The translations under genes were made by a program, and so were the position numbers. Positions 6,201 through 13,209 of a DNA stretch of 47,356 nucleotides are shown here, piece after piece. The notes below the pieces were generated by a model. That model had not been told where the DNA came from. It did no database searches and saw only the letters and a list, made by a program, of their open reading frames with translations. Position 1 is the first letter of the stretch; each line of letters opens with the position of its first letter. The stretch covers positions 1-47,356 of the forward strand of contig JAAYEL010000060.1 of the NCBI GenBank assembly GCA_012728755.1. Direction: 5' to 3'. Origin of the DNA: Tissierellia bacterium (GTDB lineage Bacteria > Bacillota > Clostridia > Tissierellales > Peptoniphilaceae).

Positions 6201-8913
6201 TGTATTACCACATTTAGATGATAATAATTATTTTACAGATGATACTGGTACTCTAACAAAGAGAATGTCAGGATTTAGCAATACAATGACTGGACCAATT
6301 GTGTCAGATCAAGCGGATAAATATGACATTAGATATTCGACTACTTTGAATAGCGATCCAAAGACTGCTTTTGAAAGTACTGATGGTTGGTTAACTCAAG
6401 ATGAGTTGTTAGCAAGTGCTACATGGGGCGATGTTAAGAGTGTACAAATTAAATTAAAGCCTGGAACGACTCTTGAAGTAAACGAAAAAGCTGAGTTTAT
6501 CTTAAGCATGCAGGCTCCAGAATTTGATAGAGAAAATCTGATAGAAAACAAAGTGGCAAATAACAACTTTGCTATAAGCTATGATAATGTTAATTGGGGA
6601 CAAAGTAATACAGTTTCTAATTCATTATTAAATACTATAAAGATTAAAAAGATATGGGAAGCAAATGAAGCAGATGCGGTTAGAGTAAGACTACTTCAAG
6701 GTAAACTTGAAGGAGAAGCACCAAATCAAACGTTTTTAGATTCAACTCCTTATCTAGTAGATGGACAAGAAGTCGTATTTGAACTTAACAAGGCTAACGA
6801 ATGGAGCGAATTTGCTTATGACCTTCCTGTGACTAATACTTTAGTTGACATGCTTGGATATAGTGTTCAAGAAGTTGACCTAGTTTATGGAGAAGAAGGT
6901 AGCCAAGTAGTTACTTTAATTGATAGAAGTATCTATGAATATACAATAGATACAGACAACTTAACATATTTGAATTTGACAAATACAGTTAGAGAATTGT
7001 TAGCAGATATAACAGTATCTACTAAATGGATTAATGGCGAGGAAGTTGCTAAGCCGGGTACGACAGTTACTTTAATGTATAAGAATGCTGAAGGAGTATT
7101 TGTAGAGTATCTTGATGAAAATGGAAATCCAGTAGTAGCAACAGTTGATGAAAATGGAAATGCAAGATTTGTAGAAATAGTTTCTGTAGATGAAAACGGA
7201 GATCCTATCACATTTACTGTAGTTCAAACTGGTTTAGAAGCAAGTCCATGGAAAAATGTAAGCATCCAAGAGATAACACCTGTTGAGATATTCGATGGGG
7301 TAGCTTTAATCGCTGAAGGAAATGCAAATATTGAAATCGTCAATGAATATGTAGTACCACTTATGAGTGTTAAAGTAGAGAAGATTTGGGATGGTGGTTC
7401 CGAAAATAGACCATCAATACCACTACAATTATCACGCAGTACTGATGGAGAAGTTTGGGAAGATGTAATAGAAGTAATCTTAAATGGAGTAGATGATGAA
7501 GATGGTGATACAAATCTGTGGACATATACTTTTGTAGATATGCCAAGTACGGATTTAACTGGAAAATCATATACTTATAAAGTAAATGAAACTACAGTTC
7601 CTGAAAACTATGAAGAGACTTATTCAGAAGATGGATTAACAGTTATAAACAAATACATTTCACCTAAAACAGAAATAACTTTAACAAAGGAATGGTTAAA
7701 TGGACCAACTCCAAGGGAAGATGTGACATTCATCCTTTATAGAAATATAGAAGGCTCTGATTTAGTAGAAGTAGATAGGATAACTTTAACTAAGGAAAAT
7801 CTAGTTGGGGAAGAAAATGTTGAGACATGGTCACTAACAGTAGGTGATCTTGACCTAACAGATCAAAATGGAAATCCATATATCTACTCAGTTGAAGAAG
7901 AAAATGTACCTGCTAATTATGAAGCAAGTGTGATTGACCGTCTAAGCATCCTTAATACATTCGTAGTACCAACTTCAGATATCACAGTAACTACAGAATG
8001 GTTAAATGGTGATGATGTTGAAAAACCAGGCACTACAGTAACTCTAATGGTTAAAGACGAAGAAGGAAACTTCACACCAGTGCTAGATGAAGAAGGTAAT
8101 CTAGTTACTGCAACAGTAGATGAAGAAGGAAATGCTACATTTACAAACGTTTCATTAACGGATGAAAAAGGAAATCCTTTAACATTTACAGTAGTTCAAG
8201 AAGGTTTGGAAGAAACTGATTGGACTAACAAGTCAATAACTGAGATCACGCCAGCGAATTTAGAAGAAGGAGTGATTACAGTAGATACTACTAATACAAA
8301 CGTACAAGTAGTGAATGAGTATGTAGTACCAACTTCAGATATCACAGTAACTACAGAATGGTTAAATGGTGATGACGTTGAAAAACCAGGCACTACAGTA
8401 ACTCTAATGGTTAAAGATGAAGAAGGAAACTTCGTACCAGTGTTAGATGAAGAAGGCAACCCAGTAACTACGACGGTAGATGAAGATGGAAATGCCACTG
8501 TTACAGATGTATCATTAACAGATGAAAAAGGAAATCCTTTAACATTTACAGTAGTTCAAGAAGGTTTGGAAGATACTGATTGGATTAATGAATCCATAAC
8601 GGAAATAACTCCAGCATATCTTGAGGAAGGTATATTAAGGATTAACTCTGAAAATACAATTGTTAACGTAGTTAATAAGTATGTAGCTCCTCCAACACCA
8701 GAACCAGAGCCAGAAGATGATGATGTAGTAGTTATAGTAACTCCAGGAAAAGATGATGATAAGGTTAAACCAGATGCTAAACCAACATCTACACCAAAAC
8801 CATCACAATCACCAAAAACTGGTGATACCGGAACTATGATTTCTGTTATTGTCCTAATCGTTTCACTTACGATGGTAGCGTTAGTAAATAAAAAGAAAAA
8901 AAGTGTAAACTAA
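3220..8913 (+). CDS. Large sortase-anchored Cna-B repeat adhesin
   Basis: A 1897-residue surface protein, started at ATG 3220 (AGAAGGA upstream). Residues 1-27 are a signal peptide (basic KYSKR, hydrophobic core, cleavage near SLANG). Residues about 28-190 are a low-complexity Glu/Thr/Val stalk. A long central region (about 195-1130) looks like ligand-binding and DUF11/isopeptide-type beta domains, with 'LTNNGAFPIDNVTIYDVLP' typical of the latter. From about 1140 to 1820 there are six Cna-B-like domains, each beginning with a pattern such as 'ITVTTEWLNG'; the last two are a near-identical tandem duplication. A Pro/Glu/Asp-rich wall-spanning linker follows. The C-terminus is a sorting signal: SPKTGD, hydrophobic helix, then KKKKS. 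Cna-B domains usually form internal Lys-Asn isopeptide bonds. The likely role is attachment to host matrix or cells. The sortase is not in this window and the ligand is unknown. Confidence 0.88.
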   Translation: MKYSKRIIAFVLLLSLLLPYFGDLSLANGEEVVNEEVMVETTIDESLVNETPLETEISVTSEDELVESEVIQEEVQSEETTQTTEEESFIDSEKVELDETKEDTIETLEEETQLTTDEVVEEKNEDITDQMPETSGEMETQEVTEVKELDEVTEEVSNEVIEEVTDEVNNEVDIQVIEQPVDNEVLNVAAFEGINFEVRNVNKPSIGPYYVGLPENGFLSSEKMVGELVINGASLADNKLLAFVDITVPLEAVATFNVAFANIVDRSEDIKTDTTWTKRIYLKEIISTFNGTVNFELQFVTRVLERGYEFKPEVKLYQQATLDGEQPIFIKEPDNKDADDYATFILKYKEQLLFKGVRELYFNNDSIVNRDDRAIYGGPPSDATEQYISDDSKIEIPFYFTQGHPNSGVNSAAIRRNLRLMEKVVVTDTLPKYIDANGVERTAVFNPASNPGWVDNGDGTVSFTVEYVNVTDPNNLEGAAEKLVDVVLYLSFPGAPVLTSIENKVSLDMTPYNHVPNTLDDYERIDDTLKIKLRTDLFKEGGVLTKRHSYLQNGYGIDEGYMHLKTIDYSMSIANVNDYPYANLVLTDSYESGMDENTYIKEITISNLFVDEALDGIFGIKQDGTLERINPSNTNSTQITFKFNESVQEQLDLQEENYQREIELDPNTAKPQGVNSSDVQYRGFVVDFKDDYELLPEKSFYATVRLGYLHPYQLENGQEILNTAQLTGKMVNINGMPEGYDFGTLEVSSRFYMASLVEHATFSKITAARSALGLGTQLNYSLTLGLVNVANSTRIVNGRFVDLLPQGLDFTRLLVSPLSSPYVDGENITIIENYKNSGRTYISIPLKNNNIKRADINGSQLEVTIYAKVNEFAINRPDNTTPVVDENRNYAYFMTDNFYGPEGHIATRDFTYSGIEDKFDLTDDGDTTEKLIGSTTDIFIALPKEVIARKWIRPEGVENWISSRIETKHGQGFEYKLELTNNGAFPIDNVTIYDVLPHLDDNNYFTDDTGTLTKRMSGFSNTMTGPIVSDQADKYDIRYSTTLNSDPKTAFESTDGWLTQDELLASATWGDVKSVQIKLKPGTTLEVNEKAEFILSMQAPEFDRENLIENKVANNNFAISYDNVNWGQSNTVSNSLLNTIKIKKIWEANEADAVRVRLLQGKLEGEAPNQTFLDSTPYLVDGQEVVFELNKANEWSEFAYDLPVTNTLVDMLGYSVQEVDLVYGEEGSQVVTLIDRSIYEYTIDTDNLTYLNLTNTVRELLADITVSTKWINGEEVAKPGTTVTLMYKNAEGVFVEYLDENGNPVVATVDENGNARFVEIVSVDENGDPITFTVVQTGLEASPWKNVSIQEITPVEIFDGVALIAEGNANIEIVNEYVVPLMSVKVEKIWDGGSENRPSIPLQLSRSTDGEVWEDVIEVILNGVDDEDGDTNLWTYTFVDMPSTDLTGKSYTYKVNETTVPENYEETYSEDGLTVINKYISPKTEITLTKEWLNGPTPREDVTFILYRNIEGSDLVEVDRITLTKENLVGEENVETWSLTVGDLDLTDQNGNPYIYSVEEENVPANYEASVIDRLSILNTFVVPTSDITVTTEWLNGDDVEKPGTTVTLMVKDEEGNFTPVLDEEGNLVTATVDEEGNATFTNVSLTDEKGNPLTFTVVQEGLEETDWTNKSITEITPANLEEGVITVDTTNTNVQVVNEYVVPTSDITVTTEWLNGDDVEKPGTTVTLMVKDEEGNFVPVLDEEGNPVTTTVDEDGNATVTDVSLTDEKGNPLTFTVVQEGLEDTDWINESITEITPAYLEEGILRINSENTIVNVVNKYVAPPTPEPEPEDDDVVVIVTPGKDDDKVKPDAKPTSTPKPSQSPKTGDTGTMISVIVLIVSLTMVALVNKKKKSVN
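7963..8682 (+). repeat. 360-bp tandem duplication encoding two Cna-B domains
   Basis: The DNA at 7963-8322 recurs at 8323-8682 in frame with a 360-bp period, starting with the same bases (GTAGTACCAACTTCAGAT) at both places. Long stretches are identical at the DNA level, including silent positions, so the duplication is recent or kept uniform by recombination. Copy number may vary between strains. Confidence 0.85.
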
Positions 8914-8929
8914 TCACTTTATAAAAAAG

Positions 8930-8957
8930 CGACTTACTCATTGAGTAAGTCGTTTTT
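8930..8957 (+). terminator. Terminator of the adhesin gene
   Basis: Stem CGACTTACTC / GAGTAAGTCG with an ATT loop, followed by TTTTTATG, 17 bp after the stop codon. Confidence 0.85.
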
Positions 8958-9011
8958 ATGTTCTTGATTTCCCACTCCCAACACTATAAAATAATAGAAA
9001 GGAGATTTGAT

Positions 9012-9959
9012 ATGACATTTTCAATTATTCAAGGTGATATTACAAATATGAGAGTTGATGCTATAGTTAATGCTGCCAATACCGAGCTTGCCATGGGCTC
9101 AGGTGTATGTGGCGCCATTTTTAGAGCTGCAGGATCTCATCAAATGACTCATGCCTGCTCAAAACTTGCTCCAATTAATATAGGTGAAGCTGTGATAACG
9201 CCAGGATTTAAACTTGATGCCAAATATGTCATTCACGCGGTCGGTCCAATTTATGATAATTGGGACAAAAAGACTAGCGAGCGATTACTCAAAGAAGCAT
9301 ATATAAACTCGATGATACTTGCCAAAGATTATGGGCTTGAAAGTATAGCGTTTCCGCTAATCTCAAGTGGCATTTATGGCTATCCAAAAAAGGAAGCTTT
9401 TGAAGTGGCGACAAATGCCATAAAAAACTTTATTGATGAAAATGAGCTTGAGATTTACCTAGTACTACTCGACAAGAATTCTCTTGTTCTAGGTGAAATG
9501 CTATCTACCAACATCCAAAATTATCTCAAAGATTATTCTGATGTTTTAGATATTCATGATAATCAACTCAATAGAATCGAAGTTGATTTTGGGATTGAGG
9601 ACATACTACAGGAAATGGATAATCCATTTAACATGACACTTTTTAAGTTAATTGATAGCAAGAAAATGAGCGATGTTGAGGTCTATAAAAGAGCTAACAT
9701 CGATCGAAAACACTTTTCAAAGATAAGGTCATCTAGCAATTACATCCCAAGTAAAAAGACGATATTAGCACTTGCTATCGCGCTCGAACTAAACCTTGAG
9801 GAGACAAAAAACTTACTTGAAAAAGCAGGATTTGCCTTAACACGTAACCAAAAATTTGATATCATAGTAGAGTATTTCATCATAAATGAGATTTACGATA
9901 TCTATGAGATAAATCAAGTTCTGTTCAAATACGATCAGCCAATACTTGGTTCAAATTAA
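9012..9959 (+). CDS. Macro-domain (ADP-ribose binding/hydrolase) protein with a C-terminal helical domain
   Basis: A 315-residue protein; ATG 9012 is chosen because AAAGGAG lies just upstream and the macro fold begins at once (MTFSIIQGDIT). Residues 1-170 are a macro domain: GDITNMRVDAIVNAAN, the glycine loop GSGVCGAIFRAAG, and the diphosphate loop ISSGIYGYPKKEA. Macro domains bind ADP-ribose and often remove it from proteins, nucleic acids or O-acetyl-ADP-ribose. Residues about 220-315 form a separate helical domain with 'YKRANIDRKHFSKIR' and 'PSKKTILALAIALELNLEETKNLLEKAGF', which resembles an XRE-type helix-turn-helix. That pairing suggests a sensor or regulator that reads ADP-ribose, though this is inference. 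No ADP-ribosyltransferase of the DarT or SirTM type is next to it; neighbours are an adhesin and a small hypothetical gene. Confidence 0.85.
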   Translation: MTFSIIQGDITNMRVDAIVNAANTELAMGSGVCGAIFRAAGSHQMTHACSKLAPINIGEAVITPGFKLDAKYVIHAVGPIYDNWDKKTSERLLKEAYINSMILAKDYGLESIAFPLISSGIYGYPKKEAFEVATNAIKNFIDENELEIYLVLLDKNSLVLGEMLSTNIQNYLKDYSDVLDIHDNQLNRIEVDFGIEDILQEMDNPFNMTLFKLIDSKKMSDVEVYKRANIDRKHFSKIRSSSNYIPSKKTILALAIALELNLEETKNLLEKAGFALTRNQKFDIIVEYFIINEIYDIYEINQVLFKYDQPILGSN

Positions 9960-10026
9960 ATGTCGCCTGTTAAGCGACCATAAATACTACCTTTCATGAT
10001 ACCCTTAGATAAAGGAGGAAGGTAAT

Positions 10027-10293
10027 ATGAGAAATGAGCTATTTTGGGGCAAAGATGAAGATATTATCATTCATATTTTAGATGGAGATGGTTACGTAGT
10101 AAACGAGGAATTAGAAGCCAAGTTACGTGAAGAAATTAAGAAACAAGAGAAAGCTGAAAACGAAAAAAGCAAAATGGTAAATAAAGAGCTGGTCAAAGCT
10201 CAAAATGCAGCGCAGAGATATAAAATCCTAAAAAAATATGGATATGAAAAATTTTTATTACCATTAGATGAAGAAGAAGATTTAGAAGAATAG
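10027..10293 (+). CDS. Small charged hypothetical protein
   Basis: An 88-residue product starting at ATG 10027 behind a strong AAAGGAGGAAGG. It is very rich in Glu and Lys (about residues 28-60 are predicted helix or coiled coil) and ends in an acidic tail (DEEEDLEE). There is no signal peptide or membrane segment. It sits 17 bp upstream of trmB and is probably co-transcribed with it. I do not recognise a family and assign no function. Confidence 0.65.
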   Translation: MRNELFWGKDEDIIIHILDGDGYVVNEELEAKLREEIKKQEKAENEKSKMVNKELVKAQNAAQRYKILKKYGYEKFLLPLDEEEDLEE

Positions 10294-10310
10294 AAAGTTG
10301 AAGGTTGTAG

Positions 10311-10940
10311 ATGAGATTAAGATATAAGTCATGGGCGATTCCCGAGATGCAAGAAAACGAATATATTTTCTTTGATCCGATTGAAAACAAGGGTCGATGG
10401 AGCGAGATTTTTGGAAATGATAATCCGATTTATTTAGAAATCGGCGCTGGCAGAGGGCGATTTGCCATCACTAGTGCAAGCCAAAATCCAAACATTAACT
10501 ATATCGCTTTAGAGATGGACGCGAATGCATTCGTTTATGCGGCTAGGCTTTTCAAAGAAGAAGCCCTACCAAATCTTTACGGAGTCAGGACTGTCGCTCA
10601 GCGCCTTCTAGAGTTTTTCACAGAAGGTGAAATAGACAAAATCTATATCAATTTTTGCAATCCTTGGCCAAAGAATAGACAACACAAGAAAAGACTAAGC
10701 CACCCAAGATTTTTAGAACTATACAAAATCATTCTTAAAAAGGGCGGCCAGATTGAATTAAAAACAGATGACAGGCCATTTTTCGACGATACTGTTCGAT
10801 ACTTCCAAGACAGCGGATTAGAATTACTTGATGTCGACTATGACCTAGATGCCAATAAAAATGGCAATATCGTCACTGAATATGAAACAAAATGGCGCTC
10901 CCAAGGCGTTAAGATAAATTATGTAAAAGGGATTTTCTAA
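10311..10940 (+). CDS. trmB: tRNA (guanine-N7-)-methyltransferase
   Basis: A 209-residue Rossmann-fold methyltransferase that makes m7G46 in the tRNA variable loop using S-adenosylmethionine. The SAM-binding motif is LEIGAGRGRF (about residues 43-52). The acidic end of strand 2 is 'ALEMDANA'. The family signature 'NFCNPWPKNRQHKKRL' (usually NFPDPWPKKRHHKRRL) lies at about 119-134, and the C-terminal 'TEYETKW' is the usual tRNA-binding end. Length is normal. The variant Asn in 'FCNPWP' in place of Asp is a small departure from the textbook motif. It follows the small gene at 10027, probably in one operon. Its stop codon lies inside the left end of a dispersed structured repeat. Confidence 0.93.
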   Translation: MRLRYKSWAIPEMQENEYIFFDPIENKGRWSEIFGNDNPIYLEIGAGRGRFAITSASQNPNINYIALEMDANAFVYAARLFKEEALPNLYGVRTVAQRLLEFFTEGEIDKIYINFCNPWPKNRQHKKRLSHPRFLELYKIILKKGGQIELKTDDRPFFDDTVRYFQDSGLELLDVDYDLDANKNGNIVTEYETKWRSQGVKINYVKGIF

Positions 10941-11109
10941 AAAAGTCCTAGCTGCGTGCCTCGACTGGCGAAGCTTTTGATTGATATGCGACCTGCTGGA
11001 CTGACCATAAAGGGTGGTTATAAACCACCTTTTATGGTCAGTCCAGCAGGTCGCTTTTTTAATGAAGCTTCTGGTCTGCGGATTCCTCGCGTCGGACTTT
11101 TTTAGAAAA
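10933..11109 (+). repeat. Dispersed structured repeat element, copy 1 (177 bp)
   Basis: The ends are a perfect 16-bp inverted repeat: TTTTCTAAAAAAGTCC and GGACTTTTTTAGAAAA. Inside are a conserved left block (GCGTGCCTCGACTGGC, then GAAGCTT), a long central hairpin with arms GCGACCTGCT / AGCAGGTCGC that continues almost perfectly through GGACTGACCATAAA, and a conserved right block (GAAGCTTC, then GCGGATTCCTCGCGTC). The left end overlaps the trmB stop codon, so it may also act as its terminator. Copies 2 and 3 are at 20071 and 28959. Short frames translated through it on the minus strand recur in copy 2 only because the DNA recurs. Confidence 0.8.
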
Positions 11110-11130
11110 AACAATTAGGGAAAGTAGAGT

Positions 11131-11341
11131 AGTTCGACGAGAGTCGAACTATTCATTATTGTAAATTAAAGATAGGTTTCGCTAGCGAAACCTTCCATAT
11201 GATATAAGCATGAGGCTTGCGTACGCAAGCTTCTTTTTTTATTGGAAGGCCTCGTACATGCTAGTATGCTCAAAATTCAAAACTAGCACGTAAAAACGCC
11301 CCGCGACCACTAAAAAATGAGGTTTCGCGTGCGAAACCTAC
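11131..11341. repeat. Cluster of short palindromes between trmB and the DUF937 gene
   Basis: This stretch holds five separate palindromes and no gene. They are AGTTCGAC/GTCGAACT (11131-11150), AGGTTTCGCT/AGCGAAACCT (11174-11193), GCTTGCGT/ACGCAAGC followed by TTCTTTTTTT (11215-11237, terminator-like), one 38-nt unit with TACATGCTAGT...ACTAGCACGTA ends (11255-11292), and AGGTTTCGC/GCGAAACCT (around 11321-11338). The 38-nt unit belongs to the family arrayed at 47202-47350. Confidence 0.65.
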
Positions 11342-11354
11342 CTCTTATACCACA

Positions 11355-11387
11355 ACAAAAAAAGTGTATCAGTTGCCTGATACACTT
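11355..11387 (-). terminator. Terminator of the minus-strand DUF937/flavin cluster
   Basis: Stem AAGTGTATCAG / CTGATACACTT with a TTGC loop. Read on the minus strand, it is followed by TTTTTTTG. It starts seven bases after the end of the DUF937 gene. Confidence 0.8.
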
Positions 11388-11393
11388 GGTTTG

Positions 11394-11933
11394 CTATTTT
11401 TTGAAAATGCCGCCTAGTAGGTCGTCTAGGAAACTTCCGTCTTTGTCTTTGTCTAGGAATGATTTGCCCATTTTTGATACAGGTGAGTCTGATCCTAGTA
11501 GTGAGTCTAGTAGACCACCGCCAGCTGACGAACCGCCTGTTGCTTGTTTTCCAAGCATTCCCATTAGAATTGGTGCTAATGAAGAAAAGATGCCAGTGAT
11601 GCTTGATGCGCTAAGTCCTTGTACTTGAGATAGTTCATTAGTTAAGTTTTCTTTTCTATCTCCAAGGATGTGAGAAAGAATCTTGCTTCCATCTGTAGTA
11701 TCTACTTTGTTTGGGTCTGCTAGCATCTCGTCAACCGGGTCATCTTTATGATCTTGTAGAGCTTTCATAAATGATGATAAACCATTTTCAGTTGAAGTGT
11801 TAGCATTGATGCTTTTTGTTATCTCTGGTAGACCTTTGCTTACTACTTCTTCTACCTGCGTGCTGTCTAGACCATATTGAGAAGCTAGTTTTTCTAAAAA
11901 ACCATTCTCTTTAAGTAAATTAGTGATGTCCAT
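11394..11933 (-). CDS. DUF937 (YidB-like) domain protein
   Basis: A 179-residue cytoplasmic protein started at the ATG at 11933, behind GGAGGCAAT. The helical N-terminal half carries 'LLKENGFLEKLASQYGL' and 'GLPEITKSI'. The middle shows 'ILSHILGDRKENLTNELSQVQGLS', and after 'LAPILMGMLGK' comes a Gly/Ser/Asp-rich linker with 'GLLDSLLG' and 'FLDDLLGGIFKK'. This is the usual plan of the DUF937 family, whose function is not established. It is the last gene before the terminator, 65 bp downstream of the second FMN reductase. Confidence 0.8.
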   Translation of the reverse strand: MDITNLLKENGFLEKLASQYGLDSTQVEEVVSKGLPEITKSINANTSTENGLSSFMKALQDHKDDPVDEMLADPNKVDTTDGSKILSHILGDRKENLTNELSQVQGLSASSITGIFSSLAPILMGMLGKQATGGSSAGGGLLDSLLGSDSPVSKMGKSFLDKDKDGSFLDDLLGGIFKK

Positions 11934-11998
11934 ATATTGCCTCCTATATTTTGTTGTTACTTATCATATACCATAAAAGTGGAAATTTAAGCATAATT

Positions 11999-12652
11999 TT
12001 AGTATTCAGATGCAGCGGCAGTCCCATCAGAATTCGGGTCATCAAGATTGATGTAACCGCCTGCTTTTAGCGTTAAGGTAAAATGACTTTCGATGCTATT
12101 TAAGTCCATGGTATTTATTAATGTTGCGAATTTTTTGAATCTTAGTATGCAATGCTCTAGATAGTCAATGGTCTGTTCATCAAGAAGCCTACCATCATTA
12201 TCGAATTTATCCTTTGCGTTGTTTAACAAAAACTCATTACCAGGGATGACAAAAGCTTCAAGACCTGGTGAAGCTAGGATTTGTCTTAGATGCATTTGAG
12301 CTCGGATGGTTCCTTGCCCCTCGTGTGAAGCGCCAATTATCATTACTGGTTTATCCTTAAATGGTTGAAGTCTAAAAGATAACCATTCAAGCAAACTTTT
12401 AAGCATGGGCGGTATAGTGTGGTTTATCTCAGGAGTCGCTATTATGACGCCATCAGATGAAATGATTTTCTCTGATATTTTATGAAGCTTTGGATAATCG
12501 GATTCAAGTAGATCCACGCTAAAAAGCGGTAGATTGGCGATATCTATGATATCGATTTGGACTTGATCCATCATGATGAATTGTGCATATTCTAAAAGTT
12601 TTCTATTGTACGAATGCTCGTTAGTCGAGCCAACTATTCCTATAAATTTCAT
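11999..12652 (-). CDS. NADPH-dependent FMN reductase family protein (second of a pair)
   Basis: A 217-residue flavodoxin-fold protein. The start is the ATG at 12652, which overlaps the TGA of the upstream reductase as ATGA, indicating translational coupling. The N-terminal phosphate loop is 'GIVGSTNEHSYNRKLL' (binds the FMN phosphate). The ring-binding loop is 'ATPEINHTIPPMLKSLLEW' (usually 'PEYn.s.pg.LKnaiDw'), and 'IIGASHEGQGTIRAQMHLRQIL' gives the third FMN contact region. These enzymes use NADPH to reduce FMN or quinones. The C-terminal 40 residues, after 'TLINTMDL', are extra compared with many family members. The gene lies in a cluster with another reductase and an ApbE-type flavin transferase, which suggests a flavin-dependent electron transfer route, though the final acceptor is not visible. 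Confidence 0.85.
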   Translation of the reverse strand: MKFIGIVGSTNEHSYNRKLLEYAQFIMMDQVQIDIIDIANLPLFSVDLLESDYPKLHKISEKIISSDGVIIATPEINHTIPPMLKSLLEWLSFRLQPFKDKPVMIIGASHEGQGTIRAQMHLRQILASPGLEAFVIPGNEFLLNNAKDKFDNDGRLLDEQTIDYLEHCILRFKKFATLINTMDLNSIESHFTLTLKAGGYINLDDPNSDGTAAASEY

Positions 12653-13209
12653 AAGATACCATCCCATTCATTTGTCTCATCTAAAGAGTCACCATTTATA
12701 AATGCCAAGAATTGAGCAATCGTTTGATTTAATTTTTCAGCCTCATTGATCGGTAGACTTGTGTCATTAAATGCATCTATTGATTTTGGTAAGATATATT
12801 CAAGGTTTGTGAGTTTAGCATTAATAGCTGGTGAACTAAGCACATCCTTTAAGATATTTTGAGACCTTGGCGAACCAAGTGAGCCGTATGTGGCATTTAT
12901 GGTAAGCACAGGCTTTTGGTTTAATGGATGGATTTGATATGACATCCATGCAAGCGCGTTAAGAAGTGCTGCTGTTGGTGCATGATCATATTCAGGTGCT
13001 GCGATAATAACTCCATCTGATTTTTCTATGGATGCTGCAAATTCTTGAACTACACTTGGTATATCATCTGAAATCTCCATAATAGGTAGGTGGGAGATTT
13101 CTAGTATCTCAAATGAGAATTCTGACATATTCTCTTTTATATATTCTAGTAATTTTCGATTAGTTGATTCCTTTGCATTGGTACCAACAATTCCGATTAA
13201 TATTAAAAT
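12649..13209 (-). CDS. NADPH-dependent FMN reductase family protein with no normal start codon in frame
   Basis: The first in-frame ATG is at 13128 and would give 159 residues beginning MSEFSFEIL. However, the frame stays open for 27 more codons up to 13209 and encodes the family's FMN-phosphate loop, 'GIVGTNAKESTNRKLLEYI', which the downstream paralogue also has. No ATG, GTG or TTG lies in that 27-codon stretch, and TGA (13210-13212) closes it. An ATG at 13211-13213 is one base out of frame; removing one T from the TTTT run at 13204-13208 on the plus strand's complement would restore ATG-Asn-Leu-Ile-Leu-Ile-Gly. So this is a frameshift (real or sequencing), or initiation at ATT. The rest carries 'APEYDHAPTAALLNALAWMSY' and 'NATYGSLGSPRSQNILKDVL'. 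The 3' end overlaps the next reductase by four bases. Confidence 0.75.
   Translation of the reverse strand: MLILIGIVGTNAKESTNRKLLEYIKENMSEFSFEILEISHLPIMEISDDIPSVVQEFAASIEKSDGVIIAAPEYDHAPTAALLNALAWMSYQIHPLNQKPVLTINATYGSLGSPRSQNILKDVLSSPAINAKLTNLEYILPKSIDAFNDTSLPINEAEKLNQTIAQFLAFINGDSLDETNEWDGIL

Noticed and set aside
6933..7211. Minus-strand open frames inside the adhesin and glycosidase genes
   Set aside because: They are shadows of repetitive coding sequence on the other strand, without ribosome binding sites or recognisable domains.
8958..9011. Longer N-terminus of the macro-domain protein
   Set aside because: The upstream ATG lies within the adhesin terminator, and the internal ATG at 9012 has AAAGGAG and begins the macro fold.
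9012..10293. DarTG-type toxin-antitoxin module
   Set aside because: The macro domain has no adjacent ADP-ribosyltransferase; the small neighbour is a charged helical protein without transferase motifs.
10845..11114. Minus-strand open frame through the dispersed repeat, with a similar one at 20064-20321
   Set aside because: The two products resemble each other only because the DNA element recurs; there is no ribosome binding site, and the frames run through hairpins and a gene end.
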